From assembly GCA_000697355.1 (NCBI GenBank), contig JNEN01000919.1:124001-188000 (forward strand): a DNA stretch of 64,000 nucleotides, in the 5' to 3' direction. The stretch comes from Syncephalastrum monosporum B8922 (lineage: Eukaryota; Mucoromycota; Mucoromycetes; Mucorales; Syncephalastraceae). Below are positions 23,843 to 35,655 of this stretch, piece after piece. Position numbers and translations under genes: made by a program. How positions within the stretch are numbered: position 1 is the stretch's first letter; each line of letters starts with the position of its first letter. The notes under the pieces are model-generated. The model was not told the origin of the DNA. It did not search any database and saw nothing but the letters and a program-made list of their open reading frames with translations.

Positions 23843-25529
23843 TTATTCGAGATCCGTGTCGTTAATAGGGGGTGGGGTACGATCCGAGAGAGCCTTGTTC
23901 ATCTCCCAAACTTGCAAAACATTGTCTTCGGCAGCGCTGGCCATTTGCCAGTCGTGGCGCGGGTTCCATGCCAGATCTGAAATTTGGCTTGTATGACCAC
24001 AGTGCATGAACTATGCAAAAAGAAAGTAAGAACGATTGGTTCGGGTTGCACGCAAAGGCAAAGCCGAATTACCATTAATTCAGGAGGACCGTCTTCCATG
24101 TCCTCCGGTGTTTGCTCCTCGCCAATGTTTTTGAGGTTCCAGATCAGGATCTGCCGGTCAGCGCCACTGGATGCCAAAACAGAAGGATGTTTCGGGTTCC
24201 ATGCCACCTGCAGCACATCCTTTTCGTGCATCTCAAACGAATGCAGTTTGTTCTGCAGCTTTCGAATATCAAACAGACCAATCGTCTATTGCGGAAAATA
24301 TGGACATGGGTCAATGCATTTTAGCAATCCCACTCCTCCCCCTGCCCCTTACCTTGTCTGCCGAACCCGTGGCCAACATCCATGTCTGCTCTTTGTTAAA
24401 TGCCACACTGTTGATTCCTTCCCGGTGTGCTTGTACCCGCTGGGTTGGTTTGCTCGGTGCACGTGTGTCCCATCTAGAAATCAGACAAGTAGATCAATTA
24501 AAAAAGAAAAAAGAAGGGTTTTTTTTATGCATGCCCGCCCCCCTCTCCTGGGTCGTGAGACTTACAGAAATAGCATCTTGTCGTCTGCTACCGAGGCGAA
24601 AACGGCATCGTTCGATTCGTGCCAGCTCACGTCGCCGACGGCATCTGTGTGTCCCTGATAGCGCTGTAAGGGCTCAAGCTCACCCGTTGCTCCATGGCCA
24701 ATGTCCCTGCATTGAAAAGGTAAGCGAAGGATATCCGCTTGACTACTTGAAGGTGCATTACCAGTGACAAACGAGATTATCGAAAGCACCACTCAAAAGC
24801 TGGTTCTGGGTGGTGGTATGGGGGCTCCATTCGAGGCCGTAACTGGGTGACAAGGAGTGGATCAGTGACCATCCCACTGTTTGTGTGTTTTGTGACTCAC
24901 CCCTCTCGTGTGTGTCCCTTGAGCTTCAGAAAAGGCTCTTCGGACCCATGGCGATCAAAGACATTGACGTCGCCGCTCTGTGCCTTTGTGGCAATAATAT
25001 TGGGACGACTCCACTGATAACGTGCGCGATTCGCTTCGCCCTCGTGTTTAATCCGCTGCACCGTGCGCCATTTGTAAGGGAAATCTGCAAAACACGTCAA
25101 TACTCATGGGTATCATGACGCGTCTATTCTTACGCTGGCCGGGCTGAGCAGCAGGCGGGTTTTCGAGCATGAGGAATTCGAGGTAGTTGGGATCGTTACC
25201 GTCCGTGTGGCTGCCAATCAAGAGCTCCTGGCCCGTGTAGTTGGAGTCAAGGCTAAGGCAGTCATATAATACACGTGAGTAGACAGTCGTCGAGAAAAGC
25301 AAAGGGGTGGGGTGTTTACCTTTGTGTGGTAGGAAGCCATTGGACAGTAAGGGAAGGCCATGTCAAGGCGCGTTCCAGCATGTGCTCGTACAGTTCAGGC
25401 ACATTCTTCTTCCAGGCAGCGTAGTCTTGCTGGATCTGCTGTGCTTCGTCGATGGGCTGGTCTGCACAAAAGGATTAGCACGCGAACGACGTGGCTGGGG
25501 TTGATCTTGCCTTGATCCGTACTGCTCAT
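23843..25529 (-). CDS. histone-binding WD40 protein, RBBP4/Msi1/Hat2 family
   Basis: Nine minus-strand exons: 25529-25511, 25461-25320, 25252-25134, 25084-24901, 24842-24762, 24706-24566, 24473-24353, 24285-24073 and 24010-23843. They give 395 residues. The N-terminal histone-H4-binding helix ([20 protein letters not shown], then [10 protein letters not shown]) is followed by seven WD repeats. Family signatures include [51 protein letters not shown] and the [11 protein letters not shown] loop. These chaperone H3-H4 in CAF-1, HAT1, Polycomb-type and deacetylase complexes. The first intron (49 nt) begins with GCAAGA rather than GT. The gene is convergent with the GPCR, with only 59 nt between their stops. 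Confidence 0.96.
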
Positions 25530-25904
25530 TATCGGTCGCTGTGAGTCAAAAAGAGGAAGACACGTTTCAAATAAGGTAATTGCGGCGTTAACATTTCCAA
25601 CCCATTCGGTGGATACCCTATTTCTTCTACATTGGCATTCGGTTCAATTACTTCGTGTCGTCTCACTTCCCCTAAAGCCGGCTGTTAAAAAAACATTGTC
25701 ATAGTGGATCGTGTCTACATCGAGAATAAACTGTATATAAAAGACGGATGTATTGTTACAGGTCAGGAAGAGAGGGAATTCATGGACAGATAGGACAAGC
25801 GGATGGATATGCATGGTACGTGTGTGTGTGTGTATGTGTGTGTGTGTATATGCACTCAGATAACTAGAGGGACAACAGGAAAAGTCAAATGATTACAGAC
25901 AGAT
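25530..25904. other. intergenic with GT repeat
   Basis: This spacer lies between the histone chaperone start and the saccharopine dehydrogenase stop. It contains a GT dinucleotide repeat, interrupted once, at 25820-25848. No exon is supported. Confidence 0.7.
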
Positions 25905-27170
25905 TTACTGACGCGAGGCCTCGAGCTTCTCCTGGAAAAGCTTCTCAGCGTCTTGCCACACGCGAGCATCGGAGCGGTGAGCCAGAGCATGGATGGTAGG
26001 CAACAGATCGTGGGAGAACATGTTGGAGCTCTCACGGGGCAGGAGCGTGGGCAAATGGTCGATCGAGCACACGTCAAGCGGGAGAGGGTTGGTGGTCTCC
26101 ACAGGCACCGTAGGCTTGTCAAACGTAGTGTTGATCGAGTACACAGGGAGAGGGTTGTTGGGGTTGGTCGTGTCGCAAGAGACATCGCAGATCACAGACA
26201 GCTTGCGCTCGCCATTGAGCATCTCACGCGTAATAAAGGGAGGAATCTTGGCCGAGAGATAGATGCAGTTGACAAAGATATCGGCTTCGAGGATTTGCGG
26301 GAACGGGCCACCGCCCTTGGTCTCGTTGATGTCCCACTTGATAATGTTCTCCTCCGGAATGCCGGCCTTACGCGCAAAGTCAACCGCACCTCCGCCGCAT
26401 CGGCCCAGAGCACCCATCACCATCACCTTGGGGAATTGGTTACCGTTCTGGGCAGCTGGAACGACCAAAAATAAAAGAAAAGGCAAAACGCATGTAAGAA
26501 TGTGTCACTCCGTTTTTACTCCGGTCCCAAACTTACCAGCCTTGGCTAAGCGCTCCTTGGTATGACTGATCAAAGCATCTTCGTTCGGGTAGGGCGTCAG
26601 CGCACCGTACACAGTGCCGGGCTGTGTCTTTTGGTGGCACCACATATCAATCGCCACGGCCGAACCGGCAAAACCAGCCATGTAACCAAAGGCAGCCACG
26701 CGACGGCCATTGTCGTCCTGCAAGAACTCGAGATCAAGGATGGTTCCCTTGCCTGCGTCGAATCGGTGCAGGAGCTCCTTCCAGCCGCCCTGGTTCTTGA
26801 AGCAGTGGGCAAAGAAGATGTGGGTGTGGTGCAACGGCGAGTCGTCATTCTCGGGCAGCTCCTTGAGACCGACAATGTACGCGTCAGCCGGTGCGTCGGT
26901 CTTCCAGCTCAAGGCTTCCACGAGCGGGCAGCCAATCCTAAACCCTATTGTCAGACTCCTGACACTTTCTGACGCCCTCTCCTTGCTGTTTCAGAGCAAT
27001 GTTTGCACTTACTTGGCGTACTCGTCGTCGTCAAAGATACGCTGGGTCGACTTTTCGACGGTGATCTTGAAACCGGCGTCCAAAAGTTCCTTGGCAGCCG
27101 CAGGCGACAGCGCCGCACGGTGTTCCATGGGCTTGGTTTCAGCACGCAGCCAGAGGTGAGGAGCAGACAT
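25905..27170 (-). CDS. LYS1: saccharopine dehydrogenase (NAD+, L-lysine-forming)
   Basis: Three minus-strand exons, 27170-27013, 26937-26537 and 26455-25905, give 369 residues, the usual family length. It catalyses the last step of the fungal alpha-aminoadipate pathway, splitting saccharopine into lysine and 2-oxoglutarate with NAD+. The N-terminus reads WLRAETKPMEHRAALSP with the active-site Lys, and IFFAHCFKNQGGW holds the active-site His. The NAD-binding loop is GALGRCGGGAVDFA, and DINETKGGGPF follows. The C-terminus (EKLEASRQ) lacks an obvious peroxisomal signal. The SAM synthetase gene lies upstream on the same strand. Confidence 0.97.
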
Positions 27171-28031
27171 GGTATGTAGATGTAGAGAGCAGAAGGGAAA
27201 AGGTAGAGTGAAAGGGAGAGCAGAAATGCGGGGGTGGACGGGCTGTCATATTTGAAGGTTTCAGGCAACTCGAAATCGTGATGCAGATGTGACTTGGATC
27301 ACCCCAAATTGGGCAATCCACTGAGATCCGCCATCGGACGCAAAAATGAAAAGGCAAATCCCCTTTCCTGCTAAAGATTATCATGAAGCATTTAGGATTA
27401 TTATCAGAACGGGGTCCTACAATATTGCTGGCCTTGCTGGGTGAGTATCCTGCCGATGACTCATTGTGGACTGCATACTGTACAGCCTCTTCAACTGGAC
27501 CGTGCAACCATAAGTAAACCCACCAAGTTAGCACACGTCAGCTGATGCATCATTGGGCCCAAGGACGCGGTCAAACGACGAGTGACAGTAACAAGCGTGG
27601 GGACGTGGATGCAGTATAAGATCTCTGCGTGGAAAAAAAGGTCTTCGGTGGTTAAAATTCAAAGGTACGTGATACGATGATCGCAATCAAAGGCAAGCCG
27701 GATAGATAACAGAGGGTGGACACAAATGACTTTGGGACCTTCATAAACGAAAGCTACACCGCAGATCAATCATTATTGCAAGTATCAGGAAGCAAAAGAT
27801 CATGATTTTTTTTTGTATTTTTTCACACCTATCCTTTATTGGACGATGTTGAAATCGTATTTACACTCGTTTAAGAGAAAATAGAAAAAAAAGTATATCT
27901 AACAGAAAATGACAACGGATTAGAAGTTAACATGTAGGTCTAGTTTGTTGAAAACATGCACAGCGGAGAAACGGAGGGGTTGGGGGAAATATGAGAATAA
28001 TAAGGCAAGAGGATGGCTCCTAAGCGGGTGC
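27171..28031. other. intergenic, LYS1 promoter side
   Basis: Contains the upstream region of LYS1 and the 3' region of the SAM synthetase gene. No further exon is supported on either strand. A T-run lies near 27808. Confidence 0.5.
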
Positions 28032-29242
28032 TTAGAACTTGAGCTGCTTGGGCTGCTCCCAGGTGAACTCCTCACGGCCAAAGTGACCGTAAGCAGCGGT
28101 CTGCTGATAGATGGGACGGAACAGGTCGAGCTCCTTGACGATGACACCGGGACGGAGGTCAAAGTTTTCACGGATGATCTTGACAAGCTCCTCATCGGAC
28201 TTGGCACCAGTGCCGTAGGTATCCACGAAGATGGAGAGGGGCTCGGCAACACCGATGGCGTACGAGAGCTGGACCAGGCAGCGGCGAGCGAGCTTGGCGG
28301 CAACGAGCGACTTGGCGATCCAGCGGGCGGTGTAGGCGGCGGAACGGTCGACCTTGGACCAGTCCTTGCCGGAGAAGGCACCACCACCGTGGGCACCCCA
28401 ACCACCGTAGGTATCGACAATGATCTTACGGCCAGTCAGACCGGCATCACCCTGGGGACCACCGATGATGAACTTGCCGGAGGGCTGGAGATGGTAGACG
28501 GTGTCCTTGAGGAGGTGCTCAGGAATGACGGGCTTGACGATGTGCTCCATGAGGGCCTTGCGGAGGTCCTCGGTCTCGATCTCCTCGGCGTGCTGGACGG
28601 AGATGACAACGGTGTCGACGCGGAGGGGAGTGAGCGAGCCATCAGCCTCCTTCTTGTACTCGATGGTGACCTGGGTCTTGGAGTCAGGGCGGAGCCAGCC
28701 GAGGGTGCCATCGCGGCGGAGGTCGGCCATGCGGCGGTTGAGCTTGTGGGAGAGCACAACGGTCATGGGCATCATCTCGGGAGTCTCGTCCGAGGCATAG
28801 CCGAACATGATACCCTGGTCACCAGCACCAATGTCCTCAATGTTGAACGACTTCTGGACCAGACCCTGCGAGATATCGGGCGACTGCTGCTCGATGGCAA
28901 CAAGGACGTTGCAGGTCTTGTAGTCGAAGCCCTTGTCCGAGTGGTCATAGCCGATCTGCTTGATAGCATTACGGATGATCTTCTGGTAGTCCAGGTTGGC
29001 CTTGGTGGTGATCTCACCGAACACCATGATCATACCGGTCTTGGCGGCGGTCTCACAGGCGACCTTGGAGAGGGGGTCCTGAGCAAGGCACGCATCCAAG
29101 ATGGCATCAGAGACCTGATCGCAAATCTTGTCTGCAAGATGGAAGGCGGATGAGTACATTAGAGTCAGAGACTAGAAGACAACATACCGGGGTGGCCCTC
29201 GCCGACGGACTCAGAGGTGAAGAGGAAGGTCTCGTTGCTCAT
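28032..29242 (-). CDS. SAM2: S-adenosylmethionine synthetase
   Basis: Two minus-strand exons, 29242-29188 and 29131-28032, give 384 residues, full length. It makes S-adenosylmethionine from methionine and ATP in the cytosol, as a tetramer. Signatures are [19 protein letters not shown], the metal and phosphate loop [16 protein letters not shown], and [12 protein letters not shown]. The single intron (56 nt) falls inside GHPDK, just after the Pro. Codon use is strongly biased to C/G-ending codons, consistent with high expression. As a result the opposite strand is also open for about 400 codons; that frame is a shadow. Confidence 0.97.
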
Positions 29243-31757
29243 GATGTTTGTGTGATGAGAGAGAGAAAAGGTAAAGAAAGAAGAGAGAAAAGGATGTCCA
29301 AAGGGTCCTCTTTTTCTTCTTTCCACAAAAATTTTTTGGGCCAATCTCAGCCGCACAAGATGGCGACATTCGGCGATCCAATCCAAAAATTCTCTGTCTG
29401 GACGTCCGCGCGCGCACGCACGCCCAAAAGACATCTCATAAGCTAATAAAGTTGGGCAGGTTGTGCCAATGGACGTGGAAGATGAGACCATTGACCCTCT
29501 CGACCACTCGTATCCGTTTCACCCCAATCCTGATGCATCTCCGGGTCCCCAGCGCGTTACACTGACATGAAGGCGCGCGCTGTTAACCTGTTTACCGTGT
29601 TCACTGCCTTGTATTAAACTACTAACCTATTAACCCACATCGTCTCTCATCATCTAACATCGTCTCCCCATCTTCTGGGACAGGACTGACTGGCTGTATT
29701 TATTCCGTCTCTTTGCTGCTTTGTCCTTTGCATTTCCCAAGCCACTTGCCCGTCCAATTATCTTGCGAAATGGCCACGCATCACAATACACACATGAAAA
29801 ACAAATAGTCATGTCAAAACACGTAGATTTATTCATAAACCGCATGCTTATAGAAGCACAGTATACGATACGTATGACTCACTAAACAAAAGACAATAGT
29901 GTGAGTCACGCGTGTCTCAGACTGTTGTCATAGTCAGGAGGCAAATCAGCAAATCGACATTCAACATTCTTTGTTGTGCTTGTACAGGCACTCGTCTGTC
30001 CGCCCGTCGATATGTTTCATCATATGCAACTCCTTTTTTATATCTTAAGAGTGGCTTACCCTCAGTTGTCCAGGTTTACTTGACAGCGAGAAGCAAAGAG
30101 ACACCTTCTTTGGGCAAAAACCTGCTGAAGCAAAGTGTTAAGTGAGTTGTTTTGAATGACACAATGCGAGGGTGAAATAAGCGTTCGGTCAGCCAAGGCT
30201 TGAAACTTATAATGGTAATGGTCAACACAATGGTAATTCAGGTATGGTTGGACCGAATTTATCATCACCCTGAACGCGTTCACCCCAGCAAACAAAAATT
30301 GTATGGAGGGCGTTTTCTTACCTCGCAAGATAGATAAAAAGTAGAGCAAAGTGAAGAAAAGCATCGTCGCCCCGTTTTCCGCCATAAAAAGCAGAAAAAA
30401 AAAATTTTTTTTCTCTCGCTTTCTGAATGTCTAGTCGGAGATCCCGGGTGTGGCCCAGTGTGTGCTTTTTTGCCCATGGCATCGACACAAGCTATTATGA
30501 TTTCAAGTAGTCGTTTACATCCCCTTTCCTGCCTACATTTTTGAGATTGCAGAAAGAGAAAAAGCCACCGAGTGTATTAATGAAGTGCAGCCAGCCGTTC
30601 TGTCTCGCACGTGTTGGACGTAGAGAGGCCCATTTTGGGGCCAGGCACGAACTCAAAATTGGTTGGTGATACAAGACTTGACAGGCCAGGGCTCCCTTGT
30701 GAAATTGCTCGCATACATCGGCTGCAGCCTTATTTTCATTTTCGTGCTTGCCCGATGGCATTCCACTCCAGATGACGCTTGTACTATATGCGTTCATCTG
30801 TTGTCAAAAGGCTTGCCACCCCATCCCCATCTGTCTTCTATTTTATTTGCCACCCAGGGATTTCCCTCATTCTATCGCCACCTGATCCCTTTGTTGGGTG
30901 CAATAGAATAAGACAAAACAGGAGCGTCCCCTTTTGCCCAACTGTTGCAATCCGACGCTAGAAAGGGAGAGTGGGTCAAACTATCTGGTTTCAACTATGA
31001 GCCCCAAGTTTTCCCGTAAATTCACTCCAGCATTAATATCATCACCATGATCATCACGATCACCACCGGTGGATCCTAGCCTTTCTTTGTCTCATCTTTC
31101 TATGTACACGTCAGTGCAAATCGCTGTGAAAAAGTGATCCTAAACCATGAGCTCCCTTTTGTCAGAAGCCTGCCTTGCCGCAGTTTTTGGGGTGCATCCA
31201 GATGCAAGGCAAGGCATGACTGACGGGGACGCACGACATCGTCCAGTTTACAAGGGCAGCGACCAATTTGCCATTTTTTTTTTTCTGGCGCAAGAGAATC
31301 CAAAAAGAAGAAAAAAAAAAAGTTAAGGGAATCACGACCCAAGACGGGCGCGGAGGCGTTCTGGGGGCGGGTGGGGGGCCATTTACGGAGTCTCACACGT
31401 AAAATTAGGAAAAGCAAAGAGAGACAAGAGAGAGAAGTGCCAGCAGAAGCACACGCAAAGCACACACAAAAGAAATCGCACACACGCACACGTACTGAAC
31501 ACACCTGCTGCCTCCCTCACCCATCTCTCGTCATACTCCTCACTCCCTCAGTTCCCTTACGGGATAGGATGAATGCCGTTTCCCCTGCGGGACAGAGCGC
31601 ACACACATTACACTTTCAGTATCATACTCCATGCATCCCAATCGAATATAAACCATCTCTCTCCCAACATATTCCTCACTCACGAGCCTTTCTTTTCCTC
31701 TATCTTTTTCTTTGTGTTGTTTCCCACTACTTAATCTAATAATCCCGTTTGCCCTCC
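29243..31757. other. 2.5-kb divergent spacer
   Basis: The spacer lies between the SAM synthetase start (minus) and the TLC gene start (plus), so it holds two promoters. I saw no gene I could support. The best partial signal is a minus-strand frame beginning ATG at 30385 that encodes about 22 residues with a hydrophobic run and then meets a GTAAGA donor. No convincing second exon was found. An A-run/T-run pair at 30390-30410 could form a hairpin. Confidence 0.45.
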
Positions 31758-32596
31758 ATGCTCCTTCTCAATAGTTACCGCCACGGCGAGATCAGCTTGG
31801 CTGAAGTATACCACCAGCCTATTGTGCCGATCTCCTTCCTCGCAAGTTTCCTGGGCTTGGGCGGGTTCTTCTTTTACTGCGTCCGTAGCGGTTGGGCCCG
31901 CACAGAGAAGCAGATCAGTTGGCTTCTGACCTTTGCGAGCAGCTTGGTCTGCACGCTCATCTCTGTGCCGTGCTTTTACAATTTTTGGCGCTCTGGCTGG
32001 GACGTAGCATTGCTAGGTACGGAGTCGCCATGGCACACCGCAGGTGTTTGTTTCTTCATCACCTACCTGGCTCTGGATATGTCGCTCGGTGCCATCTTCT
32101 ACCGTCGCCGTATCACCATCCTCACCGGCTGGTTTCACCACTCCATCTACATCTTTATCTTGCTTTGGTTTCTTCGCCTCCGCACCGCATCCTTCTTTTG
32201 CACAGTGGCAATTCTCGAGGTGCCCACCCTGATTTTGGCGATCGGTTCGCTTGCACCAAACTGGCGCTGCGACTTTCTGTTTGCAGCCACCTTCTTTTGC
32301 CTTCGGCTCGTCCTCCACGCTTACATGATTCCCGAGCTTAAGCGCAACCACCGGGTCGATTCTATCTGGCTTGTTGCTGTCTTCGTCTACCCCCTCCATC
32401 TTTACTGGTTTTATGGTACGTTTACCCCTAAATGGCCCTACTCCAGCAGCGCCACTCACCATTTTCCATTGTTGTAGGGATCATTCTTCAGCAGGCACGT
32501 ATCCATGCCAAGACTCTTCAGCGGATATCAGCCTTGGTAAATGCCAAGAAGCAGCAAACCAGTGCGACTCTCCTGGACAAGATCTTTGCCGCCTAA
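31758..32596 (+). CDS. TLC-domain multispanning membrane protein
   Basis: Two exons, 31758-32415 and 32478-32596, give about 258 residues with six or more hydrophobic helices. The centre reads DMSLGAIFYRRRITILTGWF followed by HH, the TLC (TRAM-LAG1-CLN8) signature, as in TLCD/TMEM56-like proteins. The family members are ER or plasma-membrane proteins linked to lipid metabolism. The Lag1 ceramide-synthase catalytic motif is not evident, so ceramide synthase activity is unlikely. The C-terminal exon is a soluble basic helix (RIHAKTLQRISALVNAKK). It is convergent with NOB1 with a 169-nt gap. Confidence 0.85.
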
Positions 32597-32765
32597 TAAT
32601 ATCTACATCTCTTTTTCTCCTACTCTTTCGTTTTCTATTTTAGTCAGCCACCACCCACACTGGCAAAGCACCCACACACACGCCTGAACACACATCCTTT
32701 CTTTTTGTACCTATTTTTTTTCTTTTTGTAATTGAAACAAGGGGGGAATGTGAAATCTATATTGC

Positions 32766-34498
32766 CTATTTCTTCTTGTGAATGCGTCTTTTGGACGCGT
32801 TGGGATTCCTGCGACCAAAGCCAATGGTGTCGGTACCGTGCATGTTGTTGCCCAAGAACTTGTCGCCCTGCTTGGCACCGAGAGGAGCCCAGTCTGGGTC
32901 AAACAAGTTGAGCCCATGCTTGCGCTGGCGATAATGCTGTGCCTTTATGTACTCCTTTTGGTCCTCCCGAAGGACAATGTTGTTGACGAACCTGCCGCCC
33001 TGGGGTGGAGGGATATCATACTAAAAACAAAAAGAGTGGGAAAAGCAAAGCACATGGATATTTAGCTTATCGATGATTCGCCGAAGCCAGAATAATAATA
33101 AAAAAAAAAAAGAATAGATCCCATGCATTGACCGATGACAACCATACCTTTGTGCCTCGCAGATTATACTGAAAGTTTTTCTTCAAGTAATAACGCACCT
33201 CGCCCTTGCTGTTGGTGCTGCAGGACACTCGGTTCAGGGATGCGTTACCGCATTTGGGACAGAATTTCTTCTCCATATCGCTCGTCACACTAAAAGAAAG
33301 AGGGCACAGATATAAAAAAAAATTCGGAAAAGGGGGGGGGGGGTTGAGAAGATCGTCAGGACGAGATAAACAACGCTATGCGTTTCTTAGTGTCAAGTGC
33401 CCTATATTGAACTTACGTGAAGCATGCGTGACACCGCAAGACCCAGTTCTTGATTTTCGTGACGCGGTAACCACCCGTGGAGACCAAGTTAAGGTTCATT
33501 TGTAGTAAGACATTCTATATGTGGGCGCATGCGTTAATGCAAACGATAATATTCATATATCGGGCACCCAAGACTTGGTTTACCTGCATTGCAAAGTCAT
33601 TTGTCATGCACGCCACATCGATCTTGGTCTGTGCTTGCAATTCTTCAGGCGTGACACCGATTTCCATGGCTCTGTGTTCCTTGATATTCTCAGGTGTGAT
33701 CCACTCTGAACCATCGTCGTCCGAGTCCTCGACCTCGATCTCTCCTGAGGTCTCCTGCTCCTCTTGAGGATGCTCCTCCAGTGCCTCCGCTCCTTCCTGC
33801 TTCGGCTCCTGCAGAGAAAGCTCCTCTAGCCGCTCTGCTGCGTTGTCCGCCCCTTCAGGTGCGCCTGGGCCGGCCGCCACCGATTGGCCCTCCTCATGCA
33901 CCTCTTCACTTTGCTCTGCGCTGTCCTCTGCGCTGAGGTCCTGCTTGCACTGCCGCGTGGTGTACCGGATCTTGCGCGCAGCCTTCTTTGGCTTGGCCGT
34001 CTCCCAGCCATCATCTTCGACCGGTGCCTCTTCTTGCTCCTCAGGTTTTTTGTTGTATCTCGGTTTCGGTGGCGGTGCGCTCGGGAGATGGCCGGTGGGT
34101 CGTGTCTTTTTAGGCTCTTTGGGAATCGCGTCCGCGCCACCGGCTCGCACGGCCAGCATGTGCGTCAAGGCCAACACCTTTAAATCGGGCATAGACAAGG
34201 AAGCATAATCACCCGTCTTTTTCGAGAATTCGACCACTTTCATTTCAAGACAGAATAAGCATATGAGACAGCTTTGGATCCGTCAAAGGGACTTACCAGC
34301 TTTCAGGGATTCCTCGGAGGGCGCTTCGTAGATAATCTCGAAAGGAAGGCTGGCGAGCTGATCTCGGGTGCGTTGACTGCGTACTTCTGCAAACACTTCG
34401 GGGACCGAGTAGAAGGTGGTCGCGAGATCCTGCAGTGGCGTGCCCTGGATAATGACGTTCGTGTCAACCACCAGCTCATTGATCTTTTTGTCGCTCAT
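32766..34498 (-). CDS. NOB1: 20S pre-rRNA endonuclease NOB1
   Basis: Five minus-strand exons, 34498-34297, 34236-33584, 33514-33417, 33289-33148 and 33020-32766, give 449 residues. Nob1 cuts the 3' end of 18S rRNA (site D) in late cytoplasmic 40S maturation. The PIN domain starts with ELVVDTNVIIQGTPL, giving the first catalytic Asp. A Glu-rich linker follows. The zinc ribbon shows LRCHACF and FCPKCGNASLNRV, the four metal cysteines. The C-terminal block contains RKHGLNLFDPDW and a basic tail (KRRIHKKK). The long acidic linker is encoded in exon 2. The architecture is complete. Confidence 0.96.
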
Positions 34499-34725
34499 GG
34501 CTCGAAAGGTTCGTCTTTTTTTTTTTTTTTTTTTGACAGCGAATAATGCAAATTGGTCCTCATTCAAGCCGACAATAAAAGGTCACGTTGTGGCGTGGTT
34601 CCAACACCGATCTGTTCAATCCAACATCCACCGCCTTGCTCAATTAACTTTTTTTTTTGATTTCTACAGCAGCCTGCAAGCTCCCTTTTCAAGCTATGAT
34701 ATTGGTATCTGTATCTGTTCATGCT

Positions 34726-35655
34726 TCATGCTTCTTCCCCTTGACCCTGCTCTTCTTGCCATTCGTCTTCCTCCTTCCAACACCAATCGTAGTATTGCTC
34801 AGGGTGGGCTTGCTTCACGTGAGGCACGAGGTTTTCAAGCTGCCAGAGCACTTTGCCACAGATATCGCAGGGCATCCGGACGGGATTGGGTATGCCACTC
34901 CGATGATTGGACGCCTGCTCGTGCCGGCGCAGATTCGAAATCGCTTGGAACTCTCTCAAGCAGACTCTGCATGTATTCTTCTCTTTCGGGAGGTCTCGCG
35001 ATTCAGCAGGGGGAGCAGCCTTCGAGGGCACCGCGTGGCGCTGCTCCATATGTCGCCGAAGCCGCCATGGTTGTGAGAAGGAGTCATGGCAGAGCGCACA
35101 GACCTGAGCGGCGCGGGGAGTCTTGCTCGGCGTGTCCTCGGTATGCATTTGAACGACGGGTGGGTGTGCGACAGCGCGGGTCTTTGGTGTCGGGCGAGTG
35201 TTACTGCTGCTGCTGCTGCTGCTACTGCCACCAGAACGTGGACCGTCTTTCGTTGTATCATTGATGTTTATGTCGGCGTGCTGGGACCCCACATGTGGCC
35301 TCGCCTCGCTCGGTCTGAGGTCAATCTTGCAGAGACGACACCGGACTGTCTTCCATCCGGCATGCTTGTTCAGAAAGTGTTTATAGACGCTTTCTTTATG
35401 TAGGAACGCGCGTCTGGATGGACATGCTGGACAGCTGATGTTGCCACTGACAAGATGGGAAACATGGTGCTTTTTGATATGATCAATTATGCGTCCCAAA
35501 GCACTGAACCTGACCTGGCAGACCTCACACTGCCACGCCTGGGCTTGCAGTGCCTTGGCTTCCTTTCTTTCCTTAACGTCTGCTGGCGCTCGTCGTGACA
35601 ATTTAGAAGGAATCTTAGACCAGGGATGGCGAGATCGTTGGCGTGGCGCTTGCAT
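34726..35655 (-). CDS. C2H2 zinc-finger protein with six fingers
   Basis: One exon of 309 residues. Six finger-like units are visible: CEVCQVRFSALGRIIDHIKK (ending HH), CPAC...KH, CRLC...SQH, CALCHDSFSQPWRLRRHME (ending RH), CRVCLREFQAISNLRRHEQ and CDICGKVLWQLENLVPHVKQ (ending AH). A Ser run encoded by a GCT/GCA-type triplet repeat (about 35206-35226) separates fingers 3 and 4. The N-terminus is basic, and the last 20 residues are acidic (EEDEWQEEQGQGEE). Likely nuclear nucleic-acid binding; the target is unknown. Spacing between the fingers is irregular, so it is not a tandem-array transcription factor of the classic kind. Confidence 0.85.
   Translation of the reverse strand: MQAPRQRSRHPWSKIPSKLSRRAPADVKERKEAKALQAQAWQCEVCQVRFSALGRIIDHIKKHHVSHLVSGNISCPACPSRRAFLHKESVYKHFLNKHAGWKTVRCRLCKIDLRPSEARPHVGSQHADININDTTKDGPRSGGSSSSSSSSNTRPTPKTRAVAHPPVVQMHTEDTPSKTPRAAQVCALCHDSFSQPWRLRRHMEQRHAVPSKAAPPAESRDLPKEKNTCRVCLREFQAISNLRRHEQASNHRSGIPNPVRMPCDICGKVLWQLENLVPHVKQAHPEQYYDWCWKEEDEWQEEQGQGEEA

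Noticed and set aside
24171..24767. 198-codon plus-strand open frame
   Set aside because: Runs across exons and introns of the minus-strand RBBP4/Msi1 gene, so it is a shadow.
27945..29153. 402-codon plus-strand open frame
   Set aside because: It is antisense to the SAM synthetase gene, is rich in Gly/Leu/Asp/Val as expected from the complement of biased codons, and has no domain.
30400..30480. T-run next to a GC-rich stretch, considered as a Pol III small RNA or tRNA
   Set aside because: No A-box/B-box pair, cloverleaf or 5S internal control region could be recognised.
34496..34726. extra gene between NOB1 and the zinc-finger gene
   Set aside because: Only 227 nt of spacer with T-runs; the overlapping plus-strand frame (34416-35264) is antisense to both neighbours.
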